Below the pieces are notes generated by a model, which worked only from the letters and a program-made list of their open reading frames with translations, was not told the DNA's origin and made no database searches. From positions 2,232,001 through 2,296,000 of the forward strand of contig OX387198.1 of NCBI GenBank assembly GCA_947561715.1: a DNA stretch of 64,000 nucleotides, written 5' to 3'. The DNA is from Ascidia mentula (taxonomy: Eukaryota > Chordata > Ascidiacea > Phlebobranchia > Ascidiidae). Of this stretch, positions 23,201 to 36,180 are shown piece after piece. How positions within the stretch are numbered: the first letter of the stretch is position 1; each line of letters begins with the position of its first letter. A program made the position numbers and the translations under genes.

Positions 23201-24937
23201 ATGCACAACAAGTGGCGTTAGAAAAAGGTTGATTTCGTAATGAAAATATTGAAGGTTGTTACATCAACCAAGGTTATGGTAAAATGCAATACCTGATGTT
23301 CCAGAAGTGGTGTAGTACCCACTATCAGATGCCTTCGAAATTCCATCACTGGACTGATCAGTTTTCTTGGAACGTTGTTCTGCAAACAATAGCATTTTTG
23401 ATACATACATATATACATACATTTTACAATGTGATAAAACTAATGTAATCTTCAATAATACGTATATAAGTATTAAACAAATTCAGCACGGGTTTCATCT
23501 TTTCTGCTATTGTCAAACCACAGCTTTTATACATGTTTAAAAACAATACATTTGCAAAAATAAAACAATAAAAACAACAATAAACACAACAGCTTTTAAT
23601 GTTTTTACCATGACATTTTTCTCTCCACAATTGACTCAGTGGAGTGTGAGGATTGAGGTTTGATGGGGGAGGATAAATTTCCTTCAACTTATTTAGAGCT
23701 TCTTCCACTTGTTGCTCGATAACATCTGAACTTTGCTGGTCAAGGATATGCTGTAATCTCTCACAGATTTCGGTCATGCTTGGTCGGGCAGATGGATCTT
23801 GATCCCAACACAGCTTCATCATCTGTTCAAGCTCCTCCACAATTGTTCCGTCACCGATGTCAAGAGATTCTTTCCATTCATCAATTTCCTGACAGTCAGG
23901 TCTATGGCCTTTTTTGACAGCATCTGTTATTGCCTCTACCTGGCCATGTGGGTACGGCATGCTACGAGTAAGGACAATGTATATGCATATGGCAAATGAA
24001 AATACATCAAATTCTTTTGTGGGCTTCATTGTAGGGTTTGCCAATTTCTCAGGGGAAGCGTAACACCAGGTGTAATGGGGTTTATCCTTCTTGCTTTTGG
24101 CTGTAGGATCCATGGTTGTATTGGAACCAGTTGTAGTTGCCAGTTCTGCACTACCAAAGTCACATAGTTTGGCAATTAGCAAACATGTGATAAGGATGTT
24201 TTCTAGCTTGACATCTCCGTGAACCAAGCGTTTTAGAGGCAAATTATGGCAGCATTCAAGAGCTTTGGCAATGTTTAATAATAACCGAACTCGCAAGTGA
24301 AGTCCAAGTGGAATTTCTCTATTTAAAAGAAGGGGTTTGACATCTCCAAACTCGTAATACTCCATCACTATGCCAACAGCAAAATCCAAGTCCACCCAAC
24401 CAAACACTTGTACAATGTTCTCATGCTGTGCTTTCCATAGGTGCGTCATTTCCTCAACCACTCTGTAGAAGCAAAGTTATTGTAAATGAGTTACGCATGG
24501 TGATAAAATGTGCATAAAATCTAAACAAAGCTAAGGTAACCTTTGTATTTTTTGACTTGCCAACAAAATCATTATGAATTTAAGTCATCATCAATATCAA
24601 TTTAACCACATACATGGATCAAGTGAAGCATACACAGTTCTTTCAAGATTAAGCATCTATATAATATATATATATACTTTGCAATGCATATTTTTTTTGC
24701 TGAGAGCTTGTAAAGTTTCAAGGGCATAAAGGTCATTAATTATTCTTACGTCTCTATAGTCAGTTGCTTGTTAAAATGGCTTCCAGTAACTCTGTATAGT
24801 TTAACAGCAACATTTTTATTCCAGACTCTGTGATGTCCGAACCAAACTTCTCCGAATCCACCTTTTCCAGCTTCATGTTTTCCAGGGTCAGGATCAAACA
24901 GAAGGTCATCAGCATCGATCTTCTGAAAGTCCGGCAT
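20235..24937 (-). CDS. RIPK-like kinase - TPR-like - ZU5 - UPA protein (958 aa, 12 exons)
   Basis: Exons: 24937-24750, 24462-23609, 23379-23293, 23044-23006, 22770-22018, 21823-21747, 21678-21526, 21470-21345, 21266-21163, 21114-20911, 20650-20418, 20293-20235. They sum to 2877 nt (959 codons) with GT-AG borders and matching phases throughout. Residues 1-315: kinase with GKGGFG loop (24-29), VAVK lysine 46, HGD 144-146, DFG 164-166, SPE for APE. Residues 348-389: Ser/Thr linkers. 390-640: TPR-like module in one exon. About 680-795: ZU5 (GGVIKVGGCMISIPDNAL; CKPHGIRF). About 797-945: UPA-like. No death domain follows. The first in-frame ATG after an upstream stop is 24937. Family knowledge: RIPK-type kinases and ZU5-UPA proteins (UNC5, PIDD1) act in death and inflammatory signalling. 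This combination is unfamiliar to me; its role in immune signalling is inference. Confidence 0.85.
22018..22770 (-). CDS. TPR-like module exon of the kinase-ZU5 gene
   Basis: 753 nt, phase 1-1, acceptor tttttttag|ATGAAG. Same landmarks as the other modules: FYFLSSQLYENDSSG, MESMRLKIQHMKN, GLEMMRKQFGENSARHQVFG, NRLNESVDFFQKAIQAF. It splices with TTAG|GTTAGT to the ZU5 exons, so here the module is internal rather than terminal. Confidence 0.8.
23609..24937 (-). CDS. Kinase-domain exons (1-2) of the kinase-TPR-ZU5-UPA gene
   Basis: Exons 24937-24750 (188 nt) and 24462-23609 (854 nt). The 62 codons + 2 nt before the first intron match exactly the split of the second kinase at 54.0 kb (18 + 170 nt). 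HGDVKLEN replaces HRDxKxxN, so the kinase is of the non-RD class; Asn151 and Asp164 are kept, so it can be catalytic. A helix with IEQQVEEALNKL ends the exon. Confidence 0.85.
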
Positions 24938-25734
24938 ATTATTTGCCACGACTTCAAAAACTTAATCTCCTTTTAAACCTATTTCCTGTAAATAACTAAA
25001 TAAATGACAATGCCTGCAAATTATTATATAAGCCTGTAGAACTCAAGTATTTTACAAGGACCCTTAACATTTTGGTTTGTAAAACGTCCAAACAGAATTA
25101 TAGGAATAAATACACTCATGCAAATGATGTAAAAGGGTCTAGTCTAGTGTATACAATTGTTTGTACGTAACCATGTTGTCATAATCAGGAGAGCCTCAAA
25201 CTACGTCAAATTACTGGTTTGCAGTTTTATTAATTGCAGACATTGTCTGTCAGTCATGCATAAATCTAAATCGGCCACATCGTTGCATTGCAACAAAAGT
25301 TTTTACACAATAAACAACATTCCAAAAACAAAACTGAAGAAGCATGTGATTCCAGGGTAATACTGAATGTTTCTAGTGTTAATAAACTAAACAATACATG
25401 TCATGTTGATCTGTTTAAATTTTCTTTGCCATAATGAGTAACTTAGAGGGTATGAATTTTTAAATCAACTGTAATATAATTAACAATTTATTTGTTTACA
25501 ATGTGAAAGTTAAATCCGGAAGCGGCATAACCACTCATGCGTGTCGGCATTTAACAAGTACCAAATTAATGCAAATATTTTCCTAAACTTCTTTAATTTT
25601 CTTGATTAAATAAAGGTCGGATAAGTGAAGTTATGCCAGACGTAATTTATTTTTTTCTGCAAGGTCAAACAAAACGCGGCATTTGCTTGACAGAAGCAGT
25701 ACAAAACTAAGTGCCATTGGGTTGTGTGTGAGAC

Positions 25735-26213
25735 CAGGGTTGCCATTTGGCCGTCTTCACGGCCAAATTCCAGAAATTTGGCCGTTTGAAAATCGGCCTG
25801 GCCGCGAAAAAATCGTTTGGCCGTAAGGCAGATATTTGGCCGAATTTGGCCGAATTTCACTTGGTACTATATAAATCCACAAAAGGCATTGCTGGTTTCA
25901 GGTTATCAATAGATTTGTGGACGATTGTGTTGTCATAAATATGTTTTCAAAAAATTGTTACGTCATAAACTAATCTTGACTGAGTTGGTAAAGAATTATG
26001 CTGCAATCGTAATGTTTTAGCAACATAACCGATTTTGAAACCACTGATCAGCATATAGATAACAGTGTTTTAAACATACAATTTACGAATTTATTTCCGG
26101 CTATATAGTCGTTTCTACAGAAATCATCAAACTTATAACGTGATTTGGCCGAATTTTGGCCGTAAGAGAAAAAAAAATTGGCCGTCAAGTGTTTTGACCT
26201 TCTGGCAGCCCTG
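25735..26213. mobile_element. hAT-type MITE with target duplication TGTGAGAC, many TTGGCCG motifs
   Basis: Ends cagggttgcc and ggcagccctg (inverted). tgtgagac is at 25727-25734 and 26214-26221. The subterminal parts contain repeated ttggccgaa/ttggccgt words, the usual place of transposase-binding sites. 479 bp, noncoding. Confidence 0.85.
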
Positions 26214-27758
26214 TGTGAGACAATTATCCACACCATGCAGTCGTTCGGTCATGAGGCGCACCGCAGTGGATCGTCTCTATTGTAGTTGGGTACTGCAACG
26301 CATCGATGTTGACTCCTAAATATAACGACAAAGTAGAAAATTCGGTGTCCTTCATTTTTAAAGCTAGTTTAGTGAGCTGCAGAGATGTGATCTAACAGGT
26401 CGAAAAGATGTGAACTGTTGTCAATTATATACGTTTTGTACCGCAGAAAGGCGAATGTGGACCCCACTGTAGCGTTAATGTAAATAAATGTAACTTATTG
26501 CTCACTTCGCCCCTATTTAGGGCGAGGACGAATTCAGAAATTGAAAGGAAGCGGTTGCGACCCAACACTTATTGCGACAAACTGTTGGCAAATTTCGGCC
26601 CTAGATGAGAAGATGTTCGAAACCTAAACCAAATTTGAAAGTTTGTTTTCATTGTATCGCCTGTTGTCTCTATGGCTAACGAAGACTCAATAATTACCTC
26701 CATTAGTTTGTTTTCTTTGAAACGACTTTTTCTCACTTATGGATAAAATAAATATCAATCACCGCCGCTAGATGGTGCAACTGAAGTAAAAATATGTTGA
26801 CTGTATTTCTTTAATTTAGAAAAAAACAACCTTTTCTTGGATTAAAAAGTCCTGTTCGCTTGGGGGAGTTTTGTTTTTCGCAAAAGCCCAAATTAACACC
26901 GAATGTGACGTAACAACGGCGTGTATTCCGTCATATAAGGTAAGTAGAAACAAGGGGAAGATGATGCATAGCTGCCGAAAGCGGGATTGCGACAGAATGT
27001 AAACTGTGGTTTAACAGTAAACAAACTACGTTAGTTCGCCAATGTGAAGTGCGGATAATAAAAAAGAATGCTTGAATAACGTATTACTTGCCGTTTGTGT
27101 TCAGTGAAATGCGTAAATTCTTAAATTTTTATTAGTTCGGTGGTCATGTGATTTTGCCGCTTGCTACTAGAATAAAGGAACATCGAGCAATAAAACATAA
27201 AAGTGCATTAACTATGCTGAGAACTTGGCTGTAAAGTGTAAAGCAGGATATGATTTTGCCGCTTGCTACTTTTAGGTTACGATCCTTGAATAGATTGTCT
27301 TATGACTATAATGCAGTGTACTGGCATTATGTCCTTGTTTGTATTCGGCTGAACAACCAATACAGGCGCACGTTAGTATTTGATTAGGCGCTGTATAATT
27401 GACAACAGGTATTTAACCTCTTCTTTCGAAGAGAAGAGGTCCGTTTATCACCCAAGCAAGGAACTGTAAACAACATTATTGAGCCAGTACTTTACTGTCT
27501 TGTATGCGTCAACTGTATAAATTTGTGTTACTTTAAAAGGTGTCGTCGTGAAGACGAACACATTTGTACCACGTCTTATACGCATGTATTTTGTAAAGTA
27601 ATGGAACAAATATGTCCCCTGACCTAGCGGTGCACATGGTATAGGAGTTTTACAAAAACTGTGCTTAGTGCAAATCGCTCTACAAAGTACTACGCGTGAA
27701 TTCTGCAACTTCGTTTCACCAGAAAAGGTCTTTGTACAAAACAGAGTGGATTTCAATG

Positions 27759-27805
27759 AGAGCTGCAGACAGAGTGTATACACGCACTGTTTCGACCTGT
27801 ATGGT
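27759..27805 (-). repeat. Decayed hammerhead-bearing repeat
   Basis: Shares ctgcagacag, gtgta.aca and cactgtttcgacctgta with the ribozymes at 19.2 and 53.3 kb, but the CTGATGAG core is missing. I see no gene between 26222 and 33470. Confidence 0.5.
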
Positions 27806-29005
27806 GGATTTCCATTGAATGATTTTTTTCCCAATGCAGTCCCCGCCGCCCTATACATGTTGATTAATAAGCAGTCAACTTATTATTATAGTTTGCCGTT
27901 CGGTGTCAGTGTTCGCCGTGGCACGAATAATTACTCTATAGGGGGAAGTTTATATTCGCTTGTTACTGTTGCCGCTTCCCGAATATTGTGACGTCATAAT
28001 TGTGAAGTAGAAACGCCTCGCGGATGGGCTGCGGTTTAACCACAAATAAAGGCAGGTGGTGAAATGACGGCAATGCAAATTGTTACAGTGTGGTATTTGT
28101 GCTTCAGGACGGTTTCTAATCTTCCATTTGTGTAATAGAGGTAGCACCACTAGTCCAAGCTATTGCACTCATTTTGCTGCGAGAAAATATACAAGAGCTT
28201 CCTAATAGTTTATCAACGTCATGTTGATTTTGCGTTGCCAGCTACGTGATATTTCGTCTGTTTGTGTTGATTAATGCGTGGTGCAGTTCAATTCATTAAA
28301 GGCTAGTTCATCTTGTATGCAGAAGCTATGAAAATTATACAAGATCTGTTATTTTCAGTAATTAAATTTCGGTGAAACTCTTTGCGCGTTTTTTTGTTTA
28401 AGTGAGGGTGATGCGTGAATTGAGTCAATCGTTACAAACCGCTGAGAAACATCATGGCTTTAAACTGCGGCATGTTTGTTCCTTGGAATGTGTTATAAAT
28501 CACAGTTATATATTAGAACAGTAAAAAAAATGTCCTCACAATCTAGGCTGTAACTGTTAATGTTCGTTTGCACAATTTGAAAATTTATTGATATTGCAAT
28601 ATGATCAGGAGTTTAACTTTTTCTGAAGTTGTAAAAGTTAAAATTTGTTATTGTATATAAAAGGGCAACGTTGGCTCAATGGCTGTTTTTCGAATGCGTT
28701 TTCTGTTGAGTCAGGTAAGCACATAGCACCCTATTCAATTTTGGAATGTATTGTCTTCCTGTGCAAATTTCGTTCGATTGTTATTTATCGGTGATTGTTA
28801 CGTAACAACTATGGAAGGTAAGGTGTAAAACTCAGACTCAAGCAGTAGAGTATGTTAAACAAACGTTCTGAAAGGGAGCTGTTTACACCGAGCCATGCAA
28901 CTTTAATGTCAGCTTCCGCCTGTAACAACAACTGCTGTGTGCTTCTTATTTCCCCTTATGTTTGTAATAAAGCGGAGGACGTTTTCTGTGCCACGTTCAG
29001 TAAAG

Positions 29006-29269
29006 CAGGGGTTCTCAACCGACGGTCCGCATCAACTTTTTACAATGTTATGTCTTAATGTCGCCTTGCAGAAACTTCATAAGAACCGCGTTTAACATAT
29101 ATGATATCAAACATACAGCAGCAAACTTCTCATTAAATTTTTCATAATTCTTTTGTATTGCATATTTTTGTCCTAATTACATTTTGGGTTGACTGTGAAA
29201 GTCCACCGGTCCGCAAAATTTGTTTTGAAAGTTTACCGGTCCGCAAACTTGAAAGGTTGAGAACCACTG
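29006..29269. mobile_element. hAT-type MITE, 264 bp
   Basis: Ends caggggttctcaacc and ggttgagaaccactg (inverted). Flanks cagtaaag (28998-29005) and cagtaacg (29270-29277) match at 7 of 8. An internal repeated ggtccgcaaa word. Confidence 0.8.
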
Positions 29270-32200
29270 CAGTAACGGAGCTTAAGGTGTACGGTGAACA
29301 CCAGGCATGGATAAACTGCACTGTTATGTCTTTCAATTTGTCCCACCATGGGTTGGAATAGGCCTAAATTTCTCTAAAAGTTCAGAATTCTGGGGTGCGC
29401 CGTAGCAACATAAAAATGAGTACGTCATGCTGGGTGCTTGGAAGAAGCACTTGTCCGCAGTATTCTAATTCTCATTGAGGCCCCAAAACCACTGACACAG
29501 CTTGCTGGGTGTTATACGTGGACAGTCTGCACAGAAAGAACAAAAACGTTATTTGTAATTATTAGTCATAATTTGATGATGTCAGCACAGCACGCTCCAC
29601 ACGCTCCACACGCAGCTACGAATGATAGTTGCGCAGTTATCCAACTGTCACATGGTATCGTATTGGCTCTCACTAATGCAGCGTTACGTAGAGTTGTAAT
29701 TCACATGCACTTAACATTCGTTGTTTGTTGATGCTGTGCTTATTTGCTATACCTTGACGACAGGCCAGTGAAAATACTACTTGCATTAAACCCGTCCGTA
29801 CTTCAAAAAAGAGGGCGCTTGATTTAGGAGGCGCTTGGTTTAATTTGTGAAGAGTTCAAATACCTGAACAGTGCAGATTTAAATTAAGTGTATATGTAAA
29901 AAAGTGTCGTTTGTCATAACTTAAGTATCTGTACTCATCGACCGAAAGCGTTGTGCGGCCGAAAGAGTGCTCAAAACATTAGCGACAGCAGATCAATGAG
30001 CGTGTAACGCATTAATATTAATTGCAAGGCCTAAACCTAAGCCGAAGAAGTCCCTGTGGGAGTGGTAAGGTTTATTATTAGCCTGAACCTTGGCACGCAC
30101 ATAGTCAAAGAAACAGTTTCGAATTATGAAGTAGCATTATCATGATTTGAATGCTGTCATTGGCTGGCAGATATCACGTTAAATCTGGCGCACATGGATA
30201 TTGTTAATGGGATGTAGGGCTTTCGTGGTAATGGGGGCCCTTTCATGGTGGTGGCTATTTGTGTCGTCACAAAATTTTGGTCCTATTTATTGGTGATATT
30301 TCTTTCCTTTATCATTTCTGCATGAACGTGTTTAGTTTAAAGTTAAGTGGGGGCATTGTGCATTGTAAATTCTCGTAGTCAGAAACAACAATTTTTTGTC
30401 TAATTGTATTTTCTATTATTTGTTGATGTAATGCTAACAAAAATCAGTATGTCATTTACGTCCAATCATTGGTTTTACTGTGGTCCGGTTCTGTTTTGAA
30501 AATATGCTGTTATGTCGGATGGAAATTTATGTAATGCTGGCGCGCACATGTCGTTTATCCAACGCAACAGATTGGCAAATTGTCCAATTATCAAACAATC
30601 TTATTTATCGAATGTTGATTGAATAGGTTACACCTGGGCTACCTTAAGCGCAGAGGGCGTCCGCTAAATTATGTATGAGCTTTGGTTAAAAGACAAATTG
30701 AAACCCGAGTTATATCTACGGTTTAAATCTACTTTGTGTAGTATTTACTTTATGCGCTCAAAGCTTACTTTAATCGGGTTGCAGTTACGCTCCTACGTGA
30801 TTTCATTTTTGAATTATTAGTGATAATGCATTTTTGGACGAACGTCAATTTCATCATTTTATGTAATTTTTGTTACGTTTGTAAAATCTACTCCATTTGC
30901 ACACACTGAAACAGTGAGCAACAGGGTTGCGCAGGAGCATTAAAGCCTGGCGCCAATTTCGAGATTTTCGTTTCAGATATAGAAAGGGGATAATATTACA
31001 CGGCTGATAAAGCCGTTGGTGATCGATTTTGAAGGAGGATTGTAGCAAAAACGTTGGCACGATCGCAAATGCATCGCACGTCAGCTTAAAGCAAAGTAGT
31101 TTGTCGTTCGATACTGAAACTGCTACATGTCAAGTTATAAAGTATTTCTTAGGTTGCTCGAAAATCATTACAACGCCGACACTAATTTTGAAAGGAAGAC
31201 ACAACCCTTATTTTGGAATGAATTTTAAACATAAGGTGCAGTTCGCAGGTGATGCTGAGATCAGTTGTTCAAATATACTTCCACTGCTAAGTTTTTCACA
31301 TTTCGTATAGTTTATTCCTTTGTTTTTCTAGCGAGTGTGCGAATGTTGTAATATCTGCTAAACTTAAAGTTGGTCCCAGATCTAAAAATTGTTAAGCGAG
31401 AAAAATCAACGCACTGCTTTGCTTTGTATTGTTTCGCCTCTAGTACAGAGCATCATATTTGGGCATTCAAATGTGACGTTGGTTAATCGACCGTGGAGAC
31501 GTGGTCCTATATTACATGCAGAGGATTTAAACTGGGATCACTTTTACAATCGCGATGCGATTCGACACCCATTGTGTTTAGACGCGAGGGAATTTTGTCA
31601 CATATTCTTATTCATTCGTTGTGCTTATTTACAAAGTTGTTGTAGCTTGCTGTGATTTATTTGTGGCAAACATTTGTAAATTCTGTAATGTTCGTTCTTT
31701 CAGCCTTTTCGTCGCGTTGCGTCGACGTTAAGGATAGAGCTGTGCAGACGGCTTAAATTTCATGGAAAACTAGTGGTAGTTCAAATAAAAGTGTAAGTAA
31801 TGTTTTGTGCTTTAAGTTACTTGGTGCGATTATGCAATTGGGCTTTACAATCTTCTGGGAAAAAGTTTCGAGTATATTTGTTATTGGTCAGTAATCGCTC
31901 TGATTAAGCGATCAGATAGCAAACGTTTTTAATTAAATTATTGAAACGGTATTTTTACCAACGAATCCATATTAAACACATCAAAGTCTCATAAAAGACA
32001 CAATATCAAATGTGTTGACAAGTGACACATGATCGTTAAAATCAACCCTATCTCCTGTACAGATTGGAAATACCGGACGTTTGACTGCCTTCCGTTTTTA
32101 TTTTATTAAGTTTAATTTTGAAATTAACGCTTCGTGGTTCAACATCTGGGGTTATTCGATGTCCCTAGCGCGCGTTCCAACGTAAATATTACGTCATGTC

Positions 32201-33470
32201 TACGTAAATACAGGTGTAAGGAGAATATAGGAGATACGTTTTGTCATCGCAGTAATGGTTGGGAGGTTGGGATTCTTACAGATTGATGTGTTCCGTTTTA
32301 TGAAGATGGAAAAAGCATGTTTATGGCTGGACATACAAAGGTCGATCCACCTATGCTGTGGTTTTTTGTTGTCCATAGACTTAGATTTTCAATTAAAGGT
32401 TATTTGCGCTGTTGTATAGCAAATTGAATGTGATTTCGGGTTATGTATGTCATGGTTTGTATTATATGTATTAATGATTCACTGTGAAGTCAACGACCAT
32501 TCGAACAGCAAATATTGCTGAAATGTCCCACGGTTCGTCACGACTGTTTAAAGACGATACAGCGTCCGGATTCCTGTTAACTCTCTGGTTTTCTGTCCTC
32601 CCGGGGTGGAATTCGCTCCAAATTTGAATACGAGGTATACCGCTGCTGTGTGTGAGGCAAAGAAAGTTACTTTTACGAATAGTTTCGCCTAAACGTCCCC
32701 AAATGATGTTGATGGCATGTCGCAAGTATTCTTGGGTTGCTTCGCGAATTTTAATCTGTATTATAGTCTGCGTGACCCCTTAGTTTTTGCACTGATATAA
32801 ACAATTTATCTTTGTGCATTATCTCAGAGAATTTCTTCGAAAAAAGTCATCTGGAACGTTAACAGTTTGTTAGGGATGAGGGTGCCATCTGTCACGAAAG
32901 TTGGGAATCTCTGGATTACGTGGAATAACCACGTGTTTATCCTGGGCCTTGTTGAGATAACAAGAGAAGGACAGTAAAATAGTATTTAGCAGCAACATTA
33001 ATCGTCGTGTTCCAGTGTGGGAAGGTATAGCAGAGCCAAGAATTGTTGGTTTCGATTTAAACAAAATCAATAATTCAACAGTTTTGACGATTGAAAGTGT
33101 TAGTCTCGCGTCATGGGTTCCATGCATGCTGGCGACACTAATTTCTCTGTAAAATCGACGTTAAGTCAAGTGTAAAGACACTTTTGTATAGTTTGTTTGT
33201 TATTTGAGACACTTCAATTAACAAATCATGCCACGCGTAATTTCCAACCTCTGGTTACTTCAAGGTCATGTGAATGTCACGCTCTGAGACATTCGCGTGT
33301 TGCGTGTTTTGATATAATTGCTGTTTTTCATTAACATTGTGTAGTTGCAATGCCAAAATCGCGTTTTCTACTTACGTGCAAAAATTATTTCTACAATAAC
33401 CAGTATCCTCTATTTTGATGTTTAAGCAGCAGGAAAGTGTTTTTTTTTTAAATAAAACAACATCGTTTCG

Positions 33471-34445
33471 ATGTTGCCCAAGTGCTGTGACCCTTTTGCT
33501 GACGTCACAAACTGCTCTGTTACGTTTTATCAGCATCACAATGGCTCACTTGATGATTTGAGCTACATCAGGAACTGCCGCGTACCTGTGATATTATTTT
33601 CCGCTGTCTCGTTCTACCTCCTAGCGGTGATTATTTACCGCGAGTGCTTCCGCAAGAGGCGTAAGAACAAGCGCCTCTATCACCACGTCGTGCCTGTGTC
33701 AATGCTTGCGGTCGCGCTCTATTCGGTGCAGACATTGTGTGATCTATTTCTGGGACGCATTGGCTATGCGGGTTGCAGCTCCCTCCACTGGTCGGCGACC
33801 GTGTTTTACAGCGGCGGAAGTTGCCTCGTGTACACCATCTTGTGGTCGAGGCAACGCAAATTCTACTCCGATCCCTTATTAAAGCATTCTGTGGGGAAGG
33901 TGTCGCGGACGCTCAGTTCGGCGGTGATTTTCTTCATCTACGCGCTGCTGATCGGTTCAGCATTTGCTTTCGAATTCACATACTGCCTTGTAAGCACGAC
34001 GGAAGGCTGTGTCGTGATATGGGAAACCGACCAGGGAGTTTTCTCTGTCGTTCCAGTAATTTTCGTCTTCATGAGCGTCTGTTTCCTATCCCAGTTCACT
34101 CTTCTCGCGCTGATAGCTTACCCATTGGTCAGCGGCTCCAGTACGCTGTGGCTCACTCTAGCGGCGGTTTGCAAGCCAGCTCGAACCGATATCGAGTCAA
34201 TGTTGCGTCGGTTGCTGTACTGCACGATTTTCTGCATAGCAACAACCCAAATTATCGGTGTTTTCGTGATTCTCGATGCCACGGGAGTCGTCCATATTTA
34301 CTGGTCGTTGGCACTCCAGCTTGACCTTCTGTTGAACAACTTCGCGATCACATTTTCGTTTGCCGATTGGAGGGAGCGACTCTTACCTGGTGTCCGTTTC
34401 CGTGGAGAAGGAACTCCGAATACTACGGAGTCGATTCCACTGTAA
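33471..34445 (+). CDS. Single-exon seven-transmembrane protein, GPCR-like (324 aa)
   Basis: One ATG-to-TAA frame with clearly higher GC than its surroundings. The N-terminus (1-36) has two N-glycosylation sites (N14-C-S, N24-G-S) and paired cysteines. Hydrophobic segments lie near residues 37-58, 72-92, 105-125, 148-170, 190-220, 245-270 and 275-300, separated by basic loops (RKRRKNKR after TM1). A short Thr/Ser tail follows. This fits a cell-surface receptor with an outside N-terminus. No DRY or NPxxY motif is evident, so I cannot place it in a GPCR class; ligand unknown. No neighbour suggests a role. Confidence 0.75.
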   Translation: MLPKCCDPFADVTNCSVTFYQHHNGSLDDLSYIRNCRVPVILFSAVSFYLLAVIIYRECFRKRRKNKRLYHHVVPVSMLAVALYSVQTLCDLFLGRIGYAGCSSLHWSATVFYSGGSCLVYTILWSRQRKFYSDPLLKHSVGKVSRTLSSAVIFFIYALLIGSAFAFEFTYCLVSTTEGCVVIWETDQGVFSVVPVIFVFMSVCFLSQFTLLALIAYPLVSGSSTLWLTLAAVCKPARTDIESMLRRLLYCTIFCIATTQIIGVFVILDATGVVHIYWSLALQLDLLLNNFAITFSFADWRERLLPGVRFRGEGTPNTTESIPL

Positions 34446-36180
34446 ATCATATCTTGTTTTGTTGAATGTTACGCACTTAAATATTGTTTTTTTGTTAAAA
34501 ATACCAGAACGATGGACAAAACTGATAGCAGAAACTTTGAAACCTCATTTTTTTTAGTTTTGTCGGTTCTATCCTCTGGCATTTTAAATATTGTTTCCTG
34601 TTAAGTTTTTTTAACTGTGTCTTGTTCCAAACTTTTCCATTTTTCTTTTCCTTTCGTTTTCTATTCTATTTTTCAGATAAAGCATTGCTTTATCTTGATT
34701 TGTGAGAAAACATATTGCAAAAGTGAGTAAATTGCACCCTGCATGTTGTTAGTTTGATTCTCCCACCAAAAACCAGCTAGCCTAAATTGAAAATTATTAA
34801 CAGGGCTTCTGCAGCAGCCGAAGTTGAAAGACGTGAAAATTAACACCTCTATGCTGATTTAGTATTTTTTAGTGTGCAACTATTGCTGGTAATAACCTAA
34901 AATAAAATTTCCTGTCCTGTACGATTGCACGTCAGAGATTATGTGTGCCTTATTACAAACGATATAAAAAGGGCAGTTTGTACAGTTATTAGGTTGTAAC
35001 GTTTATGCAAAATACTCCTTCAACTGTTTTCTATCGCAAGGTTTCTCCAAAAACGTACAGACAAAACTAAATTACGTTTTGTGTCGAGCACTGTTCACTA
35101 GTTGAGCGAGACACGACGGGTTCTTGTAGAACAATTCTCGGTAATTTTTTTTAATTTGATAATTTTATTTTCCCGTCGTGATAGCAGTCTATTTACGCCG
35201 TAAACATATGCAATGAACTGACGAGAACCGAACACCTTTGAACCGTAGGCGGTTATCGAGAAGGTGGTAAGTTCCGCGCTTACCAAGACGCAAGTATACC
35301 GAGCAGCATATTTTGCAACCGATCAACAACTTTCACGTTGGCTGCGATTTGGCTGGGACTTAATACTTTTGTAATGGTAGCATAGATTCCAAATAAACGT
35401 GTACAACGCTTTCTTTGCCCATACCCAACTTCCACACGCAACCAGGAAAACTGTTCTAATGACTGAATGAGGTCATTTCAACATCATAATGCAATGGTGA
35501 AATGGCGTAATAAACGTGGCTAATGTGACGTAATAATCTGTGTTGGTTTAGCGGAGAATGAGAAATCAAAAGGGAAACGCAATGTTGACATATAGTAAAT
35601 GATCGACAGAAGACAAACCTTGTTCTGTTGATATGCTGAATTAAACAGCATTTGTCAAAGCAGCATGTAGGTCTAGTGTCTAACATTGCACCAAATAAAA
35701 CACTATTAGGCGCAATAAAGACAATTTGGAGTAAACCCGCTATGGATAATGATTTGGCAATGGAGAAACACATACCGCTGTTGAACAAATAGCAAAACAA
35801 AATAAGTTGAGAAAATTGCTGTTTACTGAGTCAGCCACGGTGAGGACGTATTCTAGAACCAAGCGTTGAAGCGTCAAAGCGTCGAATGACGAGTTTGACG
35901 ACCCGGCCAACGTCCTATGGCTATAAATAACCGCTAGTTCCCTTTCGAAACCAGACAGCGATGGAACACATAGGTAGTGTTTACCTCTCATTTTGTCGGC
36001 AGAAGCAACGTTTGAGGACCGACTTTTGAACGAGAAGTAATGTATTAGAAATTAATTTAATTAATTTTGTATCAGGCCTACTGGCTGTCTGGCTCTATAC
36101 ATTTTTTCCATATTTTACTTAACTATTTTGCCAGTAGCCTACTATGTAAAGTTTTCAAAAATACTGATTAGTAGTTTAAT
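34446..36180. other. Intergenic stretch without recognisable features
   Basis: AT-rich, short open frames only on both strands. It lies between the 7TM gene and the MADF gene, so it holds the 3' flank of the former and the promoter of the latter. No clear core promoter seen. Confidence 0.5.

Noticed and set aside
24937-24957. Upstream GTG start for the kinase
   Set aside because: A normal ATG follows at 24937 and an in-frame stop precedes; animal genes rarely use GTG.
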